Positions 45,747 through 54,487 of a DNA stretch of 64,000 nucleotides are shown in pieces. The position numbers and the translations under genes were made by a program. This DNA is from Planctomycetota bacterium (GTDB taxonomy: Bacteria; Planctomycetota; Planctomycetia; Pirellulales; PALSA-1355). The stretch is from NCBI GenBank assembly GCA_003389325.1, contig QQVE01000044.1, positions 62,001 through 126,000 of the forward strand, in the 5' to 3' direction. Every line of letters begins with the position of its first letter. Positions within the stretch are counted from its first letter, which is position 1. The notes under the pieces are model-generated. The model was not told where the DNA came from and did no database searches. It saw only the letters and a list, made by a program, of their open reading frames with translations.

Positions 45747-46396
45747 ATGTGCACGGTGTAAGTAGATTGTGTACCTCGAACGTGCATTTCAGGCGTGCGC
45801 AGACGTATGAAATTTACGCACTCGGTCCGAGCAAAGCGTTTCGCGAGGGTAGCTTGCGACAACCGCCCGTGCGTCGCCCCCCGGCGTGTGCAAAAATGAA
45901 TATAGAGACGTTGATCCGTTGGCCGATCATTACCAGCGTCATGTTCGCTGTGACCTCATGGTGGGAAGGATCTCACGACCCACGTCACCACGAATTGCAC
46001 CTTTGAAGTAACACCACCGACGAAACGTGGTTAACGATACGTGGAGCGCTTCGGCGCCCATGAGCCGCACAGCGTTGCTGCCCCGCGCCTGTGCGGTTCT
46101 TTTATGCGCGGATGGTTTTTTTTCGCGGGCGGTGTTTCTCGCCCGGCGCGGCCCCGAGACGCGCGGCGGCCGCCTCTCCCCGGAAGCGAAGCCGCGCCGG
46201 CAAGCGCCGTTGGGCCTTCGAGTTAGGTTCTCACCGCTGCCGCGGTTCGCGCGCCGCCGCCGGGGGTGCCAGCAGCCGTCTGCCGCGCAAGCGGCCAATC
46301 TGCTAGCCTAGGGAGCACCGGCGCCCCGAGTGAGGCCCCCAGGCCTGCCGCGCGGCGGCCGTCCGACTCCATCGCACTTCGCACGTACGGATACCG
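45747..46396. other. 650-base intergenic region, no gene recognised
   Basis: Between the MFS gene and the thioesterase gene I see no frame with convincing protein sequence. The first half (45750-46050) is visibly lower in GC than its surroundings and contains ATGAATATAGAG at about 45896. The second half holds T8 at 46109-46116 and GC-rich repeats of CCGCC. An RNA gene or a large regulatory region is possible but not supported by any motif I recognise. Confidence 0.4.
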
Positions 46397-46810
46397 ATGC
46401 CCGCTATCTACGAGCACGCGCGGGTCGTGCAGCCTGCAGAAATCGACCGACTGGGCCACGTCAACAACCTGGTGTACCTGCGCTGGATGCTCGACGCCGC
46501 GGTGGCCCACTCGGCCGTGCAGGGGTGGACGGCCGAACGCTACGAGCAACTGGGCGGCGGCTGGGTCGTGCGCTCGCACGAGATCAAATACGTCGAGCCG
46601 GCCTACGATGGACAGAAGGTCGTCGTGCATACCTGGGTGGCCGACATGACCAAGGTCTCGTCCACGCGGCGCTACCGAATCGTTCGCGCCGACGATGAGC
46701 GCGTGCTGGCCAAGGCGGCCACGCGCTGGGCGTTTGTCGACTTTGCCAGCGGCACGCTGCGGCGCATTCCCGACGAAGTGGTCGAGTCGTTCGAGCTGGT
46801 GGCCCCTTAG
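46397..46810 (+). CDS. Acyl-CoA thioesterase (4HBT/YbgC-like hotdog protein)
   Basis: 137 residues. The hotdog fold motif is AEIDRLGHVNNLVYLRWM, in which the Asp/His-Asn cluster is the 4-hydroxybenzoyl-CoA thioesterase-like active region. KYVEPAYDGQKVVVHTWV and RRYRIVRADD complete the fold. It probably hydrolyses acyl-CoA thioesters. The start ATG 46397 is upstream of the conserved segment by the usual 20 residues. The HerA-like gene begins 22 bases after its stop, so the two form a short operon with no obvious metabolic link. Confidence 0.85.
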   Translation: MPAIYEHARVVQPAEIDRLGHVNNLVYLRWMLDAAVAHSAVQGWTAERYEQLGGGWVVRSHEIKYVEPAYDGQKVVVHTWVADMTKVSSTRRYRIVRADDERVLAKAATRWAFVDFASGTLRRIPDEVVESFELVAP

Positions 46811-46832
46811 CGACGCCCGCGCGGAGCAAGCG

Positions 46833-49256
46833 ATGCACGACTTTGAAAAGCTGGGGGCCTTCTACCTGGGGGCCGAATACGATCTGGCGGGCCGCACGCG
46901 CGGGGCCGATCCGTTGCTGTACGACTCGAAGGACCTGACCACGCACGCCGTCTGCGTGGGCATGACCGGCAGCGGCAAGACGGGCCTGTGCCTGGCCCTG
47001 TTGGAAGAAGCCGCGATCGACGGCGTGCCCGCCATCGCCATCGATCCCAAGGGCGATCTGGGCAACCTGCTGCTGGCGTTTCCGAAGCTCGAGCCGGCCG
47101 ACTTTCGTCCCTGGATCGACGAGAGCACCGCGGCGCGCAACAACCTTTCGCCCGACGAGCTGGCCGCGCAAACGGCCGAGTTGTGGCGCAACGGGCTGGC
47201 CGAATGGGGCGAAGACGGCGAGCGGATCGAGAAGTATCGCTCGACGGTCGACTGCGCGATCTACACGCCTGGCTCCAGCGCCGGATTGCCGCTGAGCGTG
47301 CTGCGTTCGTTCGACGCCCCGCCCGAGGCGATCCGCGACGATGCCGACCTGCTGCGCGATCGCATCAGCGCCGACGCCTCGGGACTGCTGGCCCTGGTGG
47401 GCATCGACGCCGATCCGATCACCAGCCGCGAGCACATTCTGATTTCGCAACTGCTCGAAGCCGCCTGGAGCAAGGGACAAAGCCTGGACCTGGCGGCGCT
47501 AGTGCACCAGGTGCAGGATCCGCCGCTCACCCGAGTGGGCTCACTCGACCTGGAGACGTTCTATCCCGAGAAGCAGCGGACCGAACTGGCGATGCGGCTC
47601 AACAACCTGCTGGCCTCGCCGGGCTTTGCCGGCTGGCTCGAGGGCGAACCGCTCGACGTGGCCGGGCTGCTGTACACGCCCGAGGGCAAGCCGCGGCTGT
47701 CGATCCTGTCGATCGCGCACCTGTCGGAAGCCGAGCGGATGTTCTTCGTCACCATCCTGCTCAACGAGGTGCTGGCCTGGGTCCGCACGCAAAGCGGCAC
47801 CTCGAGCCTGCGGGCGATTCTGTACATGGACGAAGTGTTCGGATACTTCCCGCCGGTGGCCAACCCGCCGTCGAAGAAGCCGATGCTCACGCTGCTCAAG
47901 CAGGCCCGGGCCTACGGCCTGGGCGTCGTGCTGGCCACGCAGAACCCGGTCGATCTCGACTACAAGGGGCTGTCGAACACCGGCACCTGGTTTCTGGGTC
48001 GGCTGCAGACCGAGCGCGACAAGGCCCGCGTGCTGGAAGGGCTGGAAGGCGCTTCGGCCGAAGCCGGCAGCACGTTCAACCGCGCCGAAATGGAAGCCAC
48101 GCTGGCGGGATTGGGCAGCCGCAAGTTCCTGCTCAACAACGTGCACGAAGACCGGCCGGTGGTGTTTGAAACGCGGTGGTGCCTGTCGTACTTGCGGGGT
48201 CCGATGTCGCGCAGCCAGATTCAGATGCTGATGGCCGAGCGCAAGCCGCCGCCGGCCGAGGAGGTTGCCGAGTTCACGCACGAAGTCGCGGCAGGAGAGC
48301 AACCGGTCGAGACGACCTCCGAAGTGCGGAACCTGGCGCCGGCGATCGAGCAGGTGTACGTGACGCACACGGCCGGAGAAGACGCGGGGCCCGAGGTGTA
48401 TCGCCCGGCGCTGTTTGGCATGGCGCAGTTGCACTTTGTCGATGCGCGGCGTGGCGTGGATTGCTGGCGAGGCGTCGGCGTGTTGGTGCCCGGGGAAAGC
48501 GCGGCCCGCAACGGCTGGGACGCGGCCGAGGTGCTGTCGCCCAGCGAGGTGGAAGTCGAGGAAAAGCCGCGCGAGGGCGTCGACTTTGCCCCGTTGCCGT
48601 CGGAGCTTGAGGACGCGAAGCACTACACGGCCTGGCGCAAAAGCCTGGACGACTATCTCTACCAGCACCATCGCCTGACGCTGTGGCGGGCTCCGGCCTT
48701 GAAGGAGTACTCGACCCCGGACGAAACCGAAGCCGACTTTCGCATTCGCATCACGCAGCGGGCTCGCGAGCTGCGCGACGAGGCGGTGGAGAAGCTGCGG
48801 CGCAAGTACGCGGCCAAGGGGGCCACGCTCGACGAGCGGATTCAAAAGGCCCGTGAGCGTGTGGCCCGCGAGCGCTCGGAGGCCCAGACCGAGACGGTGG
48901 AAACGGCCGTGTCGTTTGGCGAGTCGATCCTGCGGGCGCTGTTCGGCCGCAAGCTGGCCAGCGTCACCAACGTGCGCCGCGCCTCGACCACCGCCCGGCG
49001 AGCGTCGCGCGCCATGAAGCAGCGCGGCGACGTGGCCCGGGCGCAAAAGGCGCTCGACAAGCTGATGGACCAACGGGCCGACCTGGAGCACAAGTTCGAG
49101 GACGAGGTCGACCAGTTCGACGCCGACTACCGCGAGCCGAAGATCGAGCCGTACCCGATCCGGCCAAGAAAGCGCGAGATCGAGGTGCAGAAGGTGGCGC
49201 TGGCGTGGGTGGTGGTGGCGTCTGGTGAACCACCGGCGGAGGCCCCGGCGGTATAG
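46833..49256 (+). CDS. HerA/DUF87-like P-loop ATPase with long C-terminal coiled coil
   Basis: 807 residues from ATG 46833, with GGAG six bases upstream. Walker A is GMTGSGKTG (Lys49), Walker B is AILYMDEVFGY (Asp333, Glu334) and an arginine-finger-like region is in GRLQTERDKARVLEGL. Together these are typical of FtsK/HerA-type hexameric DNA pumps. Residues ~480-620 are of unknown fold. Residues ~650-780 are rich in charged heptads (RRKYAAKGATLDERIQKARE) and should form coiled coils. There is no adjacent nuclease (NurA or Sir2-like), so a DNA-processing or defence role is not shown. Confidence 0.85.
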   Translation: MHDFEKLGAFYLGAEYDLAGRTRGADPLLYDSKDLTTHAVCVGMTGSGKTGLCLALLEEAAIDGVPAIAIDPKGDLGNLLLAFPKLEPADFRPWIDESTAARNNLSPDELAAQTAELWRNGLAEWGEDGERIEKYRSTVDCAIYTPGSSAGLPLSVLRSFDAPPEAIRDDADLLRDRISADASGLLALVGIDADPITSREHILISQLLEAAWSKGQSLDLAALVHQVQDPPLTRVGSLDLETFYPEKQRTELAMRLNNLLASPGFAGWLEGEPLDVAGLLYTPEGKPRLSILSIAHLSEAERMFFVTILLNEVLAWVRTQSGTSSLRAILYMDEVFGYFPPVANPPSKKPMLTLLKQARAYGLGVVLATQNPVDLDYKGLSNTGTWFLGRLQTERDKARVLEGLEGASAEAGSTFNRAEMEATLAGLGSRKFLLNNVHEDRPVVFETRWCLSYLRGPMSRSQIQMLMAERKPPPAEEVAEFTHEVAAGEQPVETTSEVRNLAPAIEQVYVTHTAGEDAGPEVYRPALFGMAQLHFVDARRGVDCWRGVGVLVPGESAARNGWDAAEVLSPSEVEVEEKPREGVDFAPLPSELEDAKHYTAWRKSLDDYLYQHHRLTLWRAPALKEYSTPDETEADFRIRITQRARELRDEAVEKLRRKYAAKGATLDERIQKARERVARERSEAQTETVETAVSFGESILRALFGRKLASVTNVRRASTTARRASRAMKQRGDVARAQKALDKLMDQRADLEHKFEDEVDQFDADYREPKIEPYPIRPRKREIEVQKVALAWVVVASGEPPAEAPAV

Positions 49257-49271
49257 TGCCGCGCGTCGTGC

Positions 49272-49571
49272 CTACTGTCTTGCGGATTTCGTCGCCTTGC
49301 GCCGCCTCCTGAGAAGCAACGCTCGCTGCACGCGGCCCCGGAAGCTCAGGCTGCGGTAGTGGTCACGCCATTGAGCCAACCGATGTCGTTGATGGGCGGT
49401 ACCACGTACGTCATAGGCATGAGCGTGCCGTTCCGGATAGATGGCGAAATAGAGGACTGACAAGGGCCCCAGAATCGGTAAGGCGACTACTGCGAGGATC
49501 AAGAGTAGGTAGAGCAAAGGAAGCAACGGCCACCAGTACCAGGGCCACGCAGATTGCTCGCTGTCAGCCAT
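49272..49571 (-). CDS. Small two-helix membrane protein of unknown function
   Basis: 99 residues from ATG 49571. WPWYWWPLLPLLYLLLILAV begins a long hydrophobic stretch of about 35 residues, enough for two short helices. It is followed by a basic tail (QRALLLRRRRKATKSARQ) that should face the cytosol. No family was recognised. A longer frame to 49673 exists but would overlap the neighbouring dehydrogenase leader and looks unstructured. A perfect TATAAT (49578-49583) is six bases before ATG 49571, which would give a leaderless mRNA. Confidence 0.6.
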   Translation of the reverse strand: MADSEQSAWPWYWWPLLPLLYLLLILAVVALPILGPLSVLYFAIYPERHAHAYDVRGTAHQRHRLAQWRDHYRSLSFRGRVQRALLLRRRRKATKSARQ

Positions 49572-49779
49572 CACCCCATTATAGTGGTCCTCGGAGGCGA
49601 AGGCCTTCTCCGCGACCTTGCTCAAGGATTTGCAACCCACCCCGGCCTGAGTCACAATGGGGGCTCGGCTCAATTCCTTGGACCATTCTGCGGCGAGTTC
49701 CTCGCCGAAAATCGATAGACGGACGCCGGACGTGCCTTCCCCCAGCAGGCCAGCGGCGTTTTCGACGGAGGGCGCACCG

Positions 49780-51747
49780 TTGAGGACGTTTCGAAGTTGT
49801 GGGGGCGGGTTGCTCGCGATGGCGCTGGCGTGCGTGCTGGCGCCGGTTGCTCAAGCCCAATATGGGGCAGCCGAAGGCCAGTGGCATCACTACGGCGGCG
49901 ACCGCGGCCACGCGCGTTACGCGGCGCTCGACCAGATCAACAAGGCGAACGTCGAGAAGCTCCAAGTTGCCTGGCGGTGGGAATCGGTCGACGAGCCGCT
50001 CGCTAAGGAAAACCGGAGGCTGCTGCCGGGGCAGTTCAAGGTCACGCCTTTGATGGTCGACGGCGTGCTGTACGTCAGCACCAGCCTGAGCCAGGTGGCC
50101 GCCATCGACGCCGGCACCGGCAGCACGATCTGGGTGTACGATCCCAAGAGCTACGAGAAGGGCCGGCCCACGAACACGGGGTTTCAGCATCGCGGCGTCG
50201 AATACTGGACCGACGGCGAAGCGCGGCGGATCATCATCGCCACCGGCGGGCGGCAGCTCATTTCCATCGACGCCGAGACCGGCCGGCCCGATCCCAAGTT
50301 TGGCGACGGCGGGCAAGTGGACCTGGCCCAGGGCCTGGGACGCAAGATCAACGAGCGGATGTACGGCTTCAACTCGCCGCCGGTGGTGTGCCGCGACACG
50401 ATCGTCGTCGGCTCGATCGTGTTCGATGCGCCCACGCAACCCAACATGCCGCCGGGCCACGTGCGCGGCTACGACGTGCGGACCGGCGAGCAGAAGTGGA
50501 TCTTTCATACGATTCCGCAGGAAGGCGAGTACGGCGTTGAGACCTGGGAAGACGACTCCTGGAAAGAAGCCGGCAACACCAACGTCTGGACCACGCTCAG
50601 CGCCGACGAAGAACTGGGCTACGTCTACTTGCCCCTGAGCACGCCGACCAACGACTGGTACGGCGGCCATCGCCCGGGCGATAACTTGTTCGCCGAGTCG
50701 CTGGTGTGCCTCGATGCCAATACGGGCCAACGCGTGTGGCACTTTCAAGCGGTGCACCACGGGCTGTGGGATTACGATTTTCCCTGCGGGCCCAACCTGG
50801 TCGACCTGAACGTCGACGGGCGCCAGATCAAGGCCGTGGCCCAGGTGAGCAAGCAGGGTTTCTGTTACGTGTTCGACCGCGCCACGGGCGAGCCGGTGTG
50901 GCCGATTGAAGAGCGCGAGGTGCCGCAGTCGACCGTCGAGGGCGAGGAGACGTCGCCCACGCAGCCGTTTCCGACCAGGCCGCCGGCGTTCGAGCGGCAG
51001 GGCGTGACCGAAGACGACCTGATCGACTTCACGCCTGAATTGCGAGCCGAGGCGATCGAGATCTTGAAGAAGTACGAATCCGGCCCGATGTTCACCCCGC
51101 CCATCGAGATCGGCGACGGCGGACGCCTGGGCACGTTGCAGCTTCCCGGCCCGGCTGGCGGCGCCAACTGGGGCGGAGCGGCCTTCGATCCCGAGACGGG
51201 CGTGTTGTATGTCCCCTCGATGACGCAGCCCTTTGTGATCGGGCTCCGCCAGCCGGACCAAAATCGCTCGCGGTTCAAGTACATCCGCACCGGCGGGTTC
51301 ACGATCGAGGGGCCGCAGGGTCTGCCGATGTTCAAGCCGCCCTACGGTCGCATCACGGCCATCGATCTGAACCGCGGCGAGATCCTGTGGCAGGTGCCGC
51401 ACGGCGACGGTCCGCGCGATCATCCGGCGATCAAGCATTTGAATCTCGGCCCCTTGGGCGCGGCGGCCAACGGCGTGTTTTCCAACGGCGGCGGCGTGCT
51501 GACCAAGGAGTTGTTCTTCGTCATTCAGGCCGAGGAAGACCCCCAGAACCTCGCGCTGCGGATGGGCAAGACCGGCTACCTGCGAGCGTTCGACAAGAAG
51601 ACGGGCAAGCTGGTGCTCGAGCGCACGCTCGAGTCGACGCCGCACGGCACGCCCATGACTTACATGGTCGACGGCAAGCAGTACATCGTGCTGGCCGTGG
51701 GCGGGTTGGGACAGAAGTCGGAGTTGCTGGCGTTTGGATTGCCCTGA
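49780..51747 (+). CDS. Secreted PQQ-dependent dehydrogenase
   Basis: About 655 residues. I place the start at TTG 49780 because GGAGGG (49767-49772) lies seven bases upstream and a signal peptide follows at once (GGGLLAMALACVLAPVAQAQ); an ATG at 49657 gives an implausible leader. The mature part begins WHHYGGDRGHARYAALDQIN, the opening of PQQ glucose/quinate dehydrogenase-like propellers. It continues with repeated W-motif blades (KVTPLMVDGVLYVSTSLSQV, VWHFQAVHHGLWDYDFPCGP, GANWGGAAFDPETG). It should oxidise a sugar or alcohol in the periplasm. It heads a cluster with a cytochrome c, a haem-lyase-like protein and a cupredoxin. Confidence 0.9.
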   Translation: MRTFRSCGGGLLAMALACVLAPVAQAQYGAAEGQWHHYGGDRGHARYAALDQINKANVEKLQVAWRWESVDEPLAKENRRLLPGQFKVTPLMVDGVLYVSTSLSQVAAIDAGTGSTIWVYDPKSYEKGRPTNTGFQHRGVEYWTDGEARRIIIATGGRQLISIDAETGRPDPKFGDGGQVDLAQGLGRKINERMYGFNSPPVVCRDTIVVGSIVFDAPTQPNMPPGHVRGYDVRTGEQKWIFHTIPQEGEYGVETWEDDSWKEAGNTNVWTTLSADEELGYVYLPLSTPTNDWYGGHRPGDNLFAESLVCLDANTGQRVWHFQAVHHGLWDYDFPCGPNLVDLNVDGRQIKAVAQVSKQGFCYVFDRATGEPVWPIEEREVPQSTVEGEETSPTQPFPTRPPAFERQGVTEDDLIDFTPELRAEAIEILKKYESGPMFTPPIEIGDGGRLGTLQLPGPAGGANWGGAAFDPETGVLYVPSMTQPFVIGLRQPDQNRSRFKYIRTGGFTIEGPQGLPMFKPPYGRITAIDLNRGEILWQVPHGDGPRDHPAIKHLNLGPLGAAANGVFSNGGGVLTKELFFVIQAEEDPQNLALRMGKTGYLRAFDKKTGKLVLERTLESTPHGTPMTYMVDGKQYIVLAVGGLGQKSELLAFGLP

Positions 51748-51768
51748 GGATCAAACGATACAAACACC

Positions 51769-51910
51769 AGCCCGAAGCGCAAGCGAGGGACAAGACGAAC
51801 ACGAGCCCGAAGCGCAAGCGAGGGACAAGACGAACACGAGCCCGAAGCGCAAGCGAGGGTAACAGCGGGCAATACACGAGTGCGAACGACCCTCGCTTGC
51901 GCTTCGGGCT
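51769..51910. repeat. Inverted repeat, GAAGCGCAAGCGAGGG variant (copy 5) with threefold left arm
   Basis: The left arm CCCGAAGCGCAAGCGAGGG occurs three times, at 51769, 51804 and 51839, as a 35-base direct repeat (the first two units are identical, including the ACAAGACGAACACG linker). The opposed arm CCCTCGCTTGCGCTTCGGG is at 51889-51910. It lies between the dehydrogenase and cytochrome genes. Confidence 0.92.
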
Positions 51911-51970
51911 CGTAGGGACACGAAGAGAAGAGTTGTGATGCGAAGCCCGAAGGGAAAAGAGAATCGAACG

Positions 51971-52663
51971 ATGTGGATCAAGACAACCGTGGTCTTCGCG
52001 GCGGTGGGGGCTTTGCTGTTCGCAGCGCAACCGGCCCGGGCCCAATCGGCTTCGGGGCGGGTGGTGGAAGATGCCAAGTACACGTCGCCGTACGACGCGT
52101 TCATGAAGATGAACCGCTTTCGCGAGCAGTTCGTCGGCGACGAAGATGCCGGCGATTACTGGGGCTTCATGGAATCGCGGCTGGGGAACCAGGCCGGGCG
52201 GATTCTTATCAAGCGGCCCGCCGAGGGGTTTAGCGACGATGCCTTTCGCGGCTGGATGATGTTCATCCGGGCCTACGGCGACGCCACGGGCATCGGCAAC
52301 TGCACGGCCTGCCACACGCTGCCCGACTTTACCGACGGCCAGAAGCATCACATCGGCACGGCGGACGAGCCGGTCGATACGCCCTCGCTGCGCAACCTGG
52401 CCAAGAAGAAGGCTTTCTTCCACAACGGCAGCGCCGCCACGCTGGAAGAAGCCATCCAGCGGCACGTCGACAACGGCCGTATCGCTCGGCAGGACAAACG
52501 TGCCGGGGTGGAGATCGAGGTGGGCAAGATCGCGCTGACCGAGAAACAAGTCCGCGAAGTGGCGGCGTTTCTCCGCTCGCTCGAGCCGGTCGAGCGGAGC
52601 CAGTTTCGCGACTATTTGATCAACGTGGTGATTCAACCGGTGGAACTTGATTTCGCAAAATAG
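51971..52663 (+). CDS. Periplasmic c-type cytochrome (cytochrome c peroxidase/MauG-like C-terminal domain)
   Basis: 230 residues from ATG 51971. A signal sequence (TTVVFAAVGALLFAAQPARAQ) precedes a single haem motif CTACH (Cys111, Cys114, His115), followed by LPDFTDGQKHHIG and TPSLRNLAKKKAFFHNGSAATLEEAI. The last stretch is characteristic of the C-terminal haem domain of di-haem peroxidase/MauG-type proteins (the usual N-terminal haem is absent). EKQVREVAAFLRSLEP closes it. It may receive electrons from the PQQ dehydrogenase encoded upstream. Two other haem- or copper-binding proteins follow in the same direction. Confidence 0.88.
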   Translation: MWIKTTVVFAAVGALLFAAQPARAQSASGRVVEDAKYTSPYDAFMKMNRFREQFVGDEDAGDYWGFMESRLGNQAGRILIKRPAEGFSDDAFRGWMMFIRAYGDATGIGNCTACHTLPDFTDGQKHHIGTADEPVDTPSLRNLAKKKAFFHNGSAATLEEAIQRHVDNGRIARQDKRAGVEIEVGKIALTEKQVREVAAFLRSLEPVERSQFRDYLINVVIQPVELDFAK

Positions 52664-52747
52664 CGGCACGATAATCGACTGTTCAAACGACCATCCGTCG
52701 CGCGGCACGCACTTCGCACCCGCGCGCTTCAAGGGGAGGATTGAGCG

Positions 52748-54466
52748 ATGCAAAACATGTGGCGGGTACAAATCGCACTGCTGACGGCGGTCACGATGAC
52801 GGCGGCGGCCTTCGCCGCGGACACCGGTTCGGTCAAGGGCACCGTGGTCGACAGCTCGGGCAAGGGCTTGCGGGGGGCGCTGGTTTCGGCCGTCGACGAA
52901 GATGCCGAAAAGAGCATCACCGTGCTCACCGATCCCGAGGGCCGCTTCATTCTCGACCAGTTGCCGCCCAGCCTGTACCGCATTCGCGCCCGGCTGGTGG
53001 GTTTCGAGGACACCTACAGCGACGAGCTGGAAATCGAATCGGGCGAAGGCAACGAGGACGTCAAGCTGGCTATGGAGCCGACCGACGACCTGCTCTCGCA
53101 GCGCACCGGCGCGAGCCTGTTCGGCGAGCTCGAGTTCGACAACGAAGAACACCGCATGGCCTTCAAGATGTCGTGCACCTATTGCCACCAGGTCGGTTCG
53201 GCCGGCTTCCGCACGCCGGAAGAGCCGGTCGACTGGCAGGTGATGATCACGCGGATGGACGGCTTCGGCGCCTTGCCCAAGGACTTGCAGAAGACGATCG
53301 TCAAGAAGCTGGTCGATACCTACGCCGAAGACGCTCCCAAGAAATGGGACGCGTGGACGCCGCCCGAGCCGCCCAAGGGTAAGGCCCTGGCGATGCGCGC
53401 GGTGGAGTGGGACATGGGCAGCCGGCGGCCCTCGATGACCCACGACCTGGAGCTGGGCAAAAACGGCCTGGTCTACGCCGTGGACATGGCCAACGACGCG
53501 CTGGTGAGCCTCGACCCCGAGACCAACGAGCGCAGGGTCTACAAGATGCCCGGCGGCAAGGAGCCATTTTCGGACGACCCGATGGTGCTGGGCCCGCATT
53601 CGCTGGAGTGCGATGCCGAGGGCGACATCTGGATCACCTGCGCCATCGGCGGCAAGATGGCCAAGTTCGACGTCGACACCGAAGAGTGGACGATCGTCTC
53701 GTCGGCGCCCGACCCGGCCCGCCGCGGCATCTATCCGCACACGCTGCGGGTGGATCAAAAGGGTGTGGTCTGGTACACCGACGCCGGCACGGGCGTCTAC
53801 AGCCTCGACCCCAACGACGGCAACAAGCGGAAGTTCTACCGGCTGCCGTCGGCCGACCAGGCCGTGGGCCGGGGCATCGGCGAGTCGCGCGGTCGCACGC
53901 CGTACGGCATCGACGTGGCGCCCAACGGGCACATCTGGTACACGAAGCTCAACGGCAACCGCGTGGGCCGCATCGACCCCTCGGTGCCCGATGGGGACAT
54001 CAAGGAATGGAACCCGCCGTTCCGCGGACCGCGCCGCCTGCACGTCGCTCCCGACGGCATGGTGTGGGTGCCTGGTTGCGGCTCGGGCGTGTTTGCCAAG
54101 TTCAACCCCGAGACCGAAGAGTGGAAGGTCTACGACCTGCCCGACAAGGAAAACCAGTTCCCTTACGCTTTGAACATTCACCCCCAAACCGGCGACGTCT
54201 GGATCTGCGGCACGACCAACGATTCGATGTTCCGGTTCATTCCCGAGACCGAAGAGCTGATCGAGTACCCGATGCCGTCGCGCGTGACCTATACGCGTGA
54301 AGTGGAATTCGGCGACGACGGCAGCATCTGGGTCTGTAACTCGAACTGGCCCAACCGCCACATCGAACGTCGGCGGGGCTCGATCATTCGCATCTCGCTC
54401 GACGGCACCGTCGACGAGAAGACCGACGAGTCGCGGGCCGTGGCATCGGCAAACTCCGGAGACTAG
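52748..54466 (+). CDS. Carboxypeptidase-regulatory-like, haem-binding, streptogramin-lyase-like propeller protein
   Basis: 572 residues; AGGGGAGG ends about ten bases before ATG 52748. After a signal sequence (IALLTAVTMTAAAFAAD), residues ~27-105 form a carboxypeptidase regulatory-like beta-sandwich (GSVKGTVVDSSGKGLRGALV). Residues ~120-200 contain one haem motif, CTYCH (Cys143, Cys146, His147). Residues ~225-550 form a Vgb/virginiamycin B lyase-like propeller (DIWITCAIGGKMAKFDVDTEEW, HIWYTKLNGNRVGRIDPS, DVWICGTTNDSMFRF). The propeller is more likely to bind a ligand or another protein than to open an antibiotic. It is the third gene of the redox cluster, 84 bases after the cytochrome. Confidence 0.85.
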   Translation: MQNMWRVQIALLTAVTMTAAAFAADTGSVKGTVVDSSGKGLRGALVSAVDEDAEKSITVLTDPEGRFILDQLPPSLYRIRARLVGFEDTYSDELEIESGEGNEDVKLAMEPTDDLLSQRTGASLFGELEFDNEEHRMAFKMSCTYCHQVGSAGFRTPEEPVDWQVMITRMDGFGALPKDLQKTIVKKLVDTYAEDAPKKWDAWTPPEPPKGKALAMRAVEWDMGSRRPSMTHDLELGKNGLVYAVDMANDALVSLDPETNERRVYKMPGGKEPFSDDPMVLGPHSLECDAEGDIWITCAIGGKMAKFDVDTEEWTIVSSAPDPARRGIYPHTLRVDQKGVVWYTDAGTGVYSLDPNDGNKRKFYRLPSADQAVGRGIGESRGRTPYGIDVAPNGHIWYTKLNGNRVGRIDPSVPDGDIKEWNPPFRGPRRLHVAPDGMVWVPGCGSGVFAKFNPETEEWKVYDLPDKENQFPYALNIHPQTGDVWICGTTNDSMFRFIPETEELIEYPMPSRVTYTREVEFGDDGSIWVCNSNWPNRHIERRRGSIIRISLDGTVDEKTDESRAVASANSGD

Positions 54467-54487
54467 GGGCGCAGGTCCCTTTGCACC

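Noticed and set aside
45747..46396. Possible structural RNA gene in the 650-base gap
   Set aside because: No tRNA-like, 6S-like, SRP-like or RNase P-like motif was recognised, and low GC in one half alone is weak evidence.
46833..49256. HerA-type antiphage defence system
   Set aside because: A HerA-like core is present but no Sir2, DUF4297 or nuclease partner lies beside it; the neighbour is a thioesterase.
51769..51860. Possible CRISPR array
   Set aside because: The three direct repeats have identical, not variable, linkers and belong to an intergenic inverted-repeat family. There are no cas genes.
52748..54466. Streptogramin resistance gene
   Set aside because: The propeller resembles Vgb, but extra domains, a haem site and a redox gene neighbourhood argue against an antibiotic lyase.
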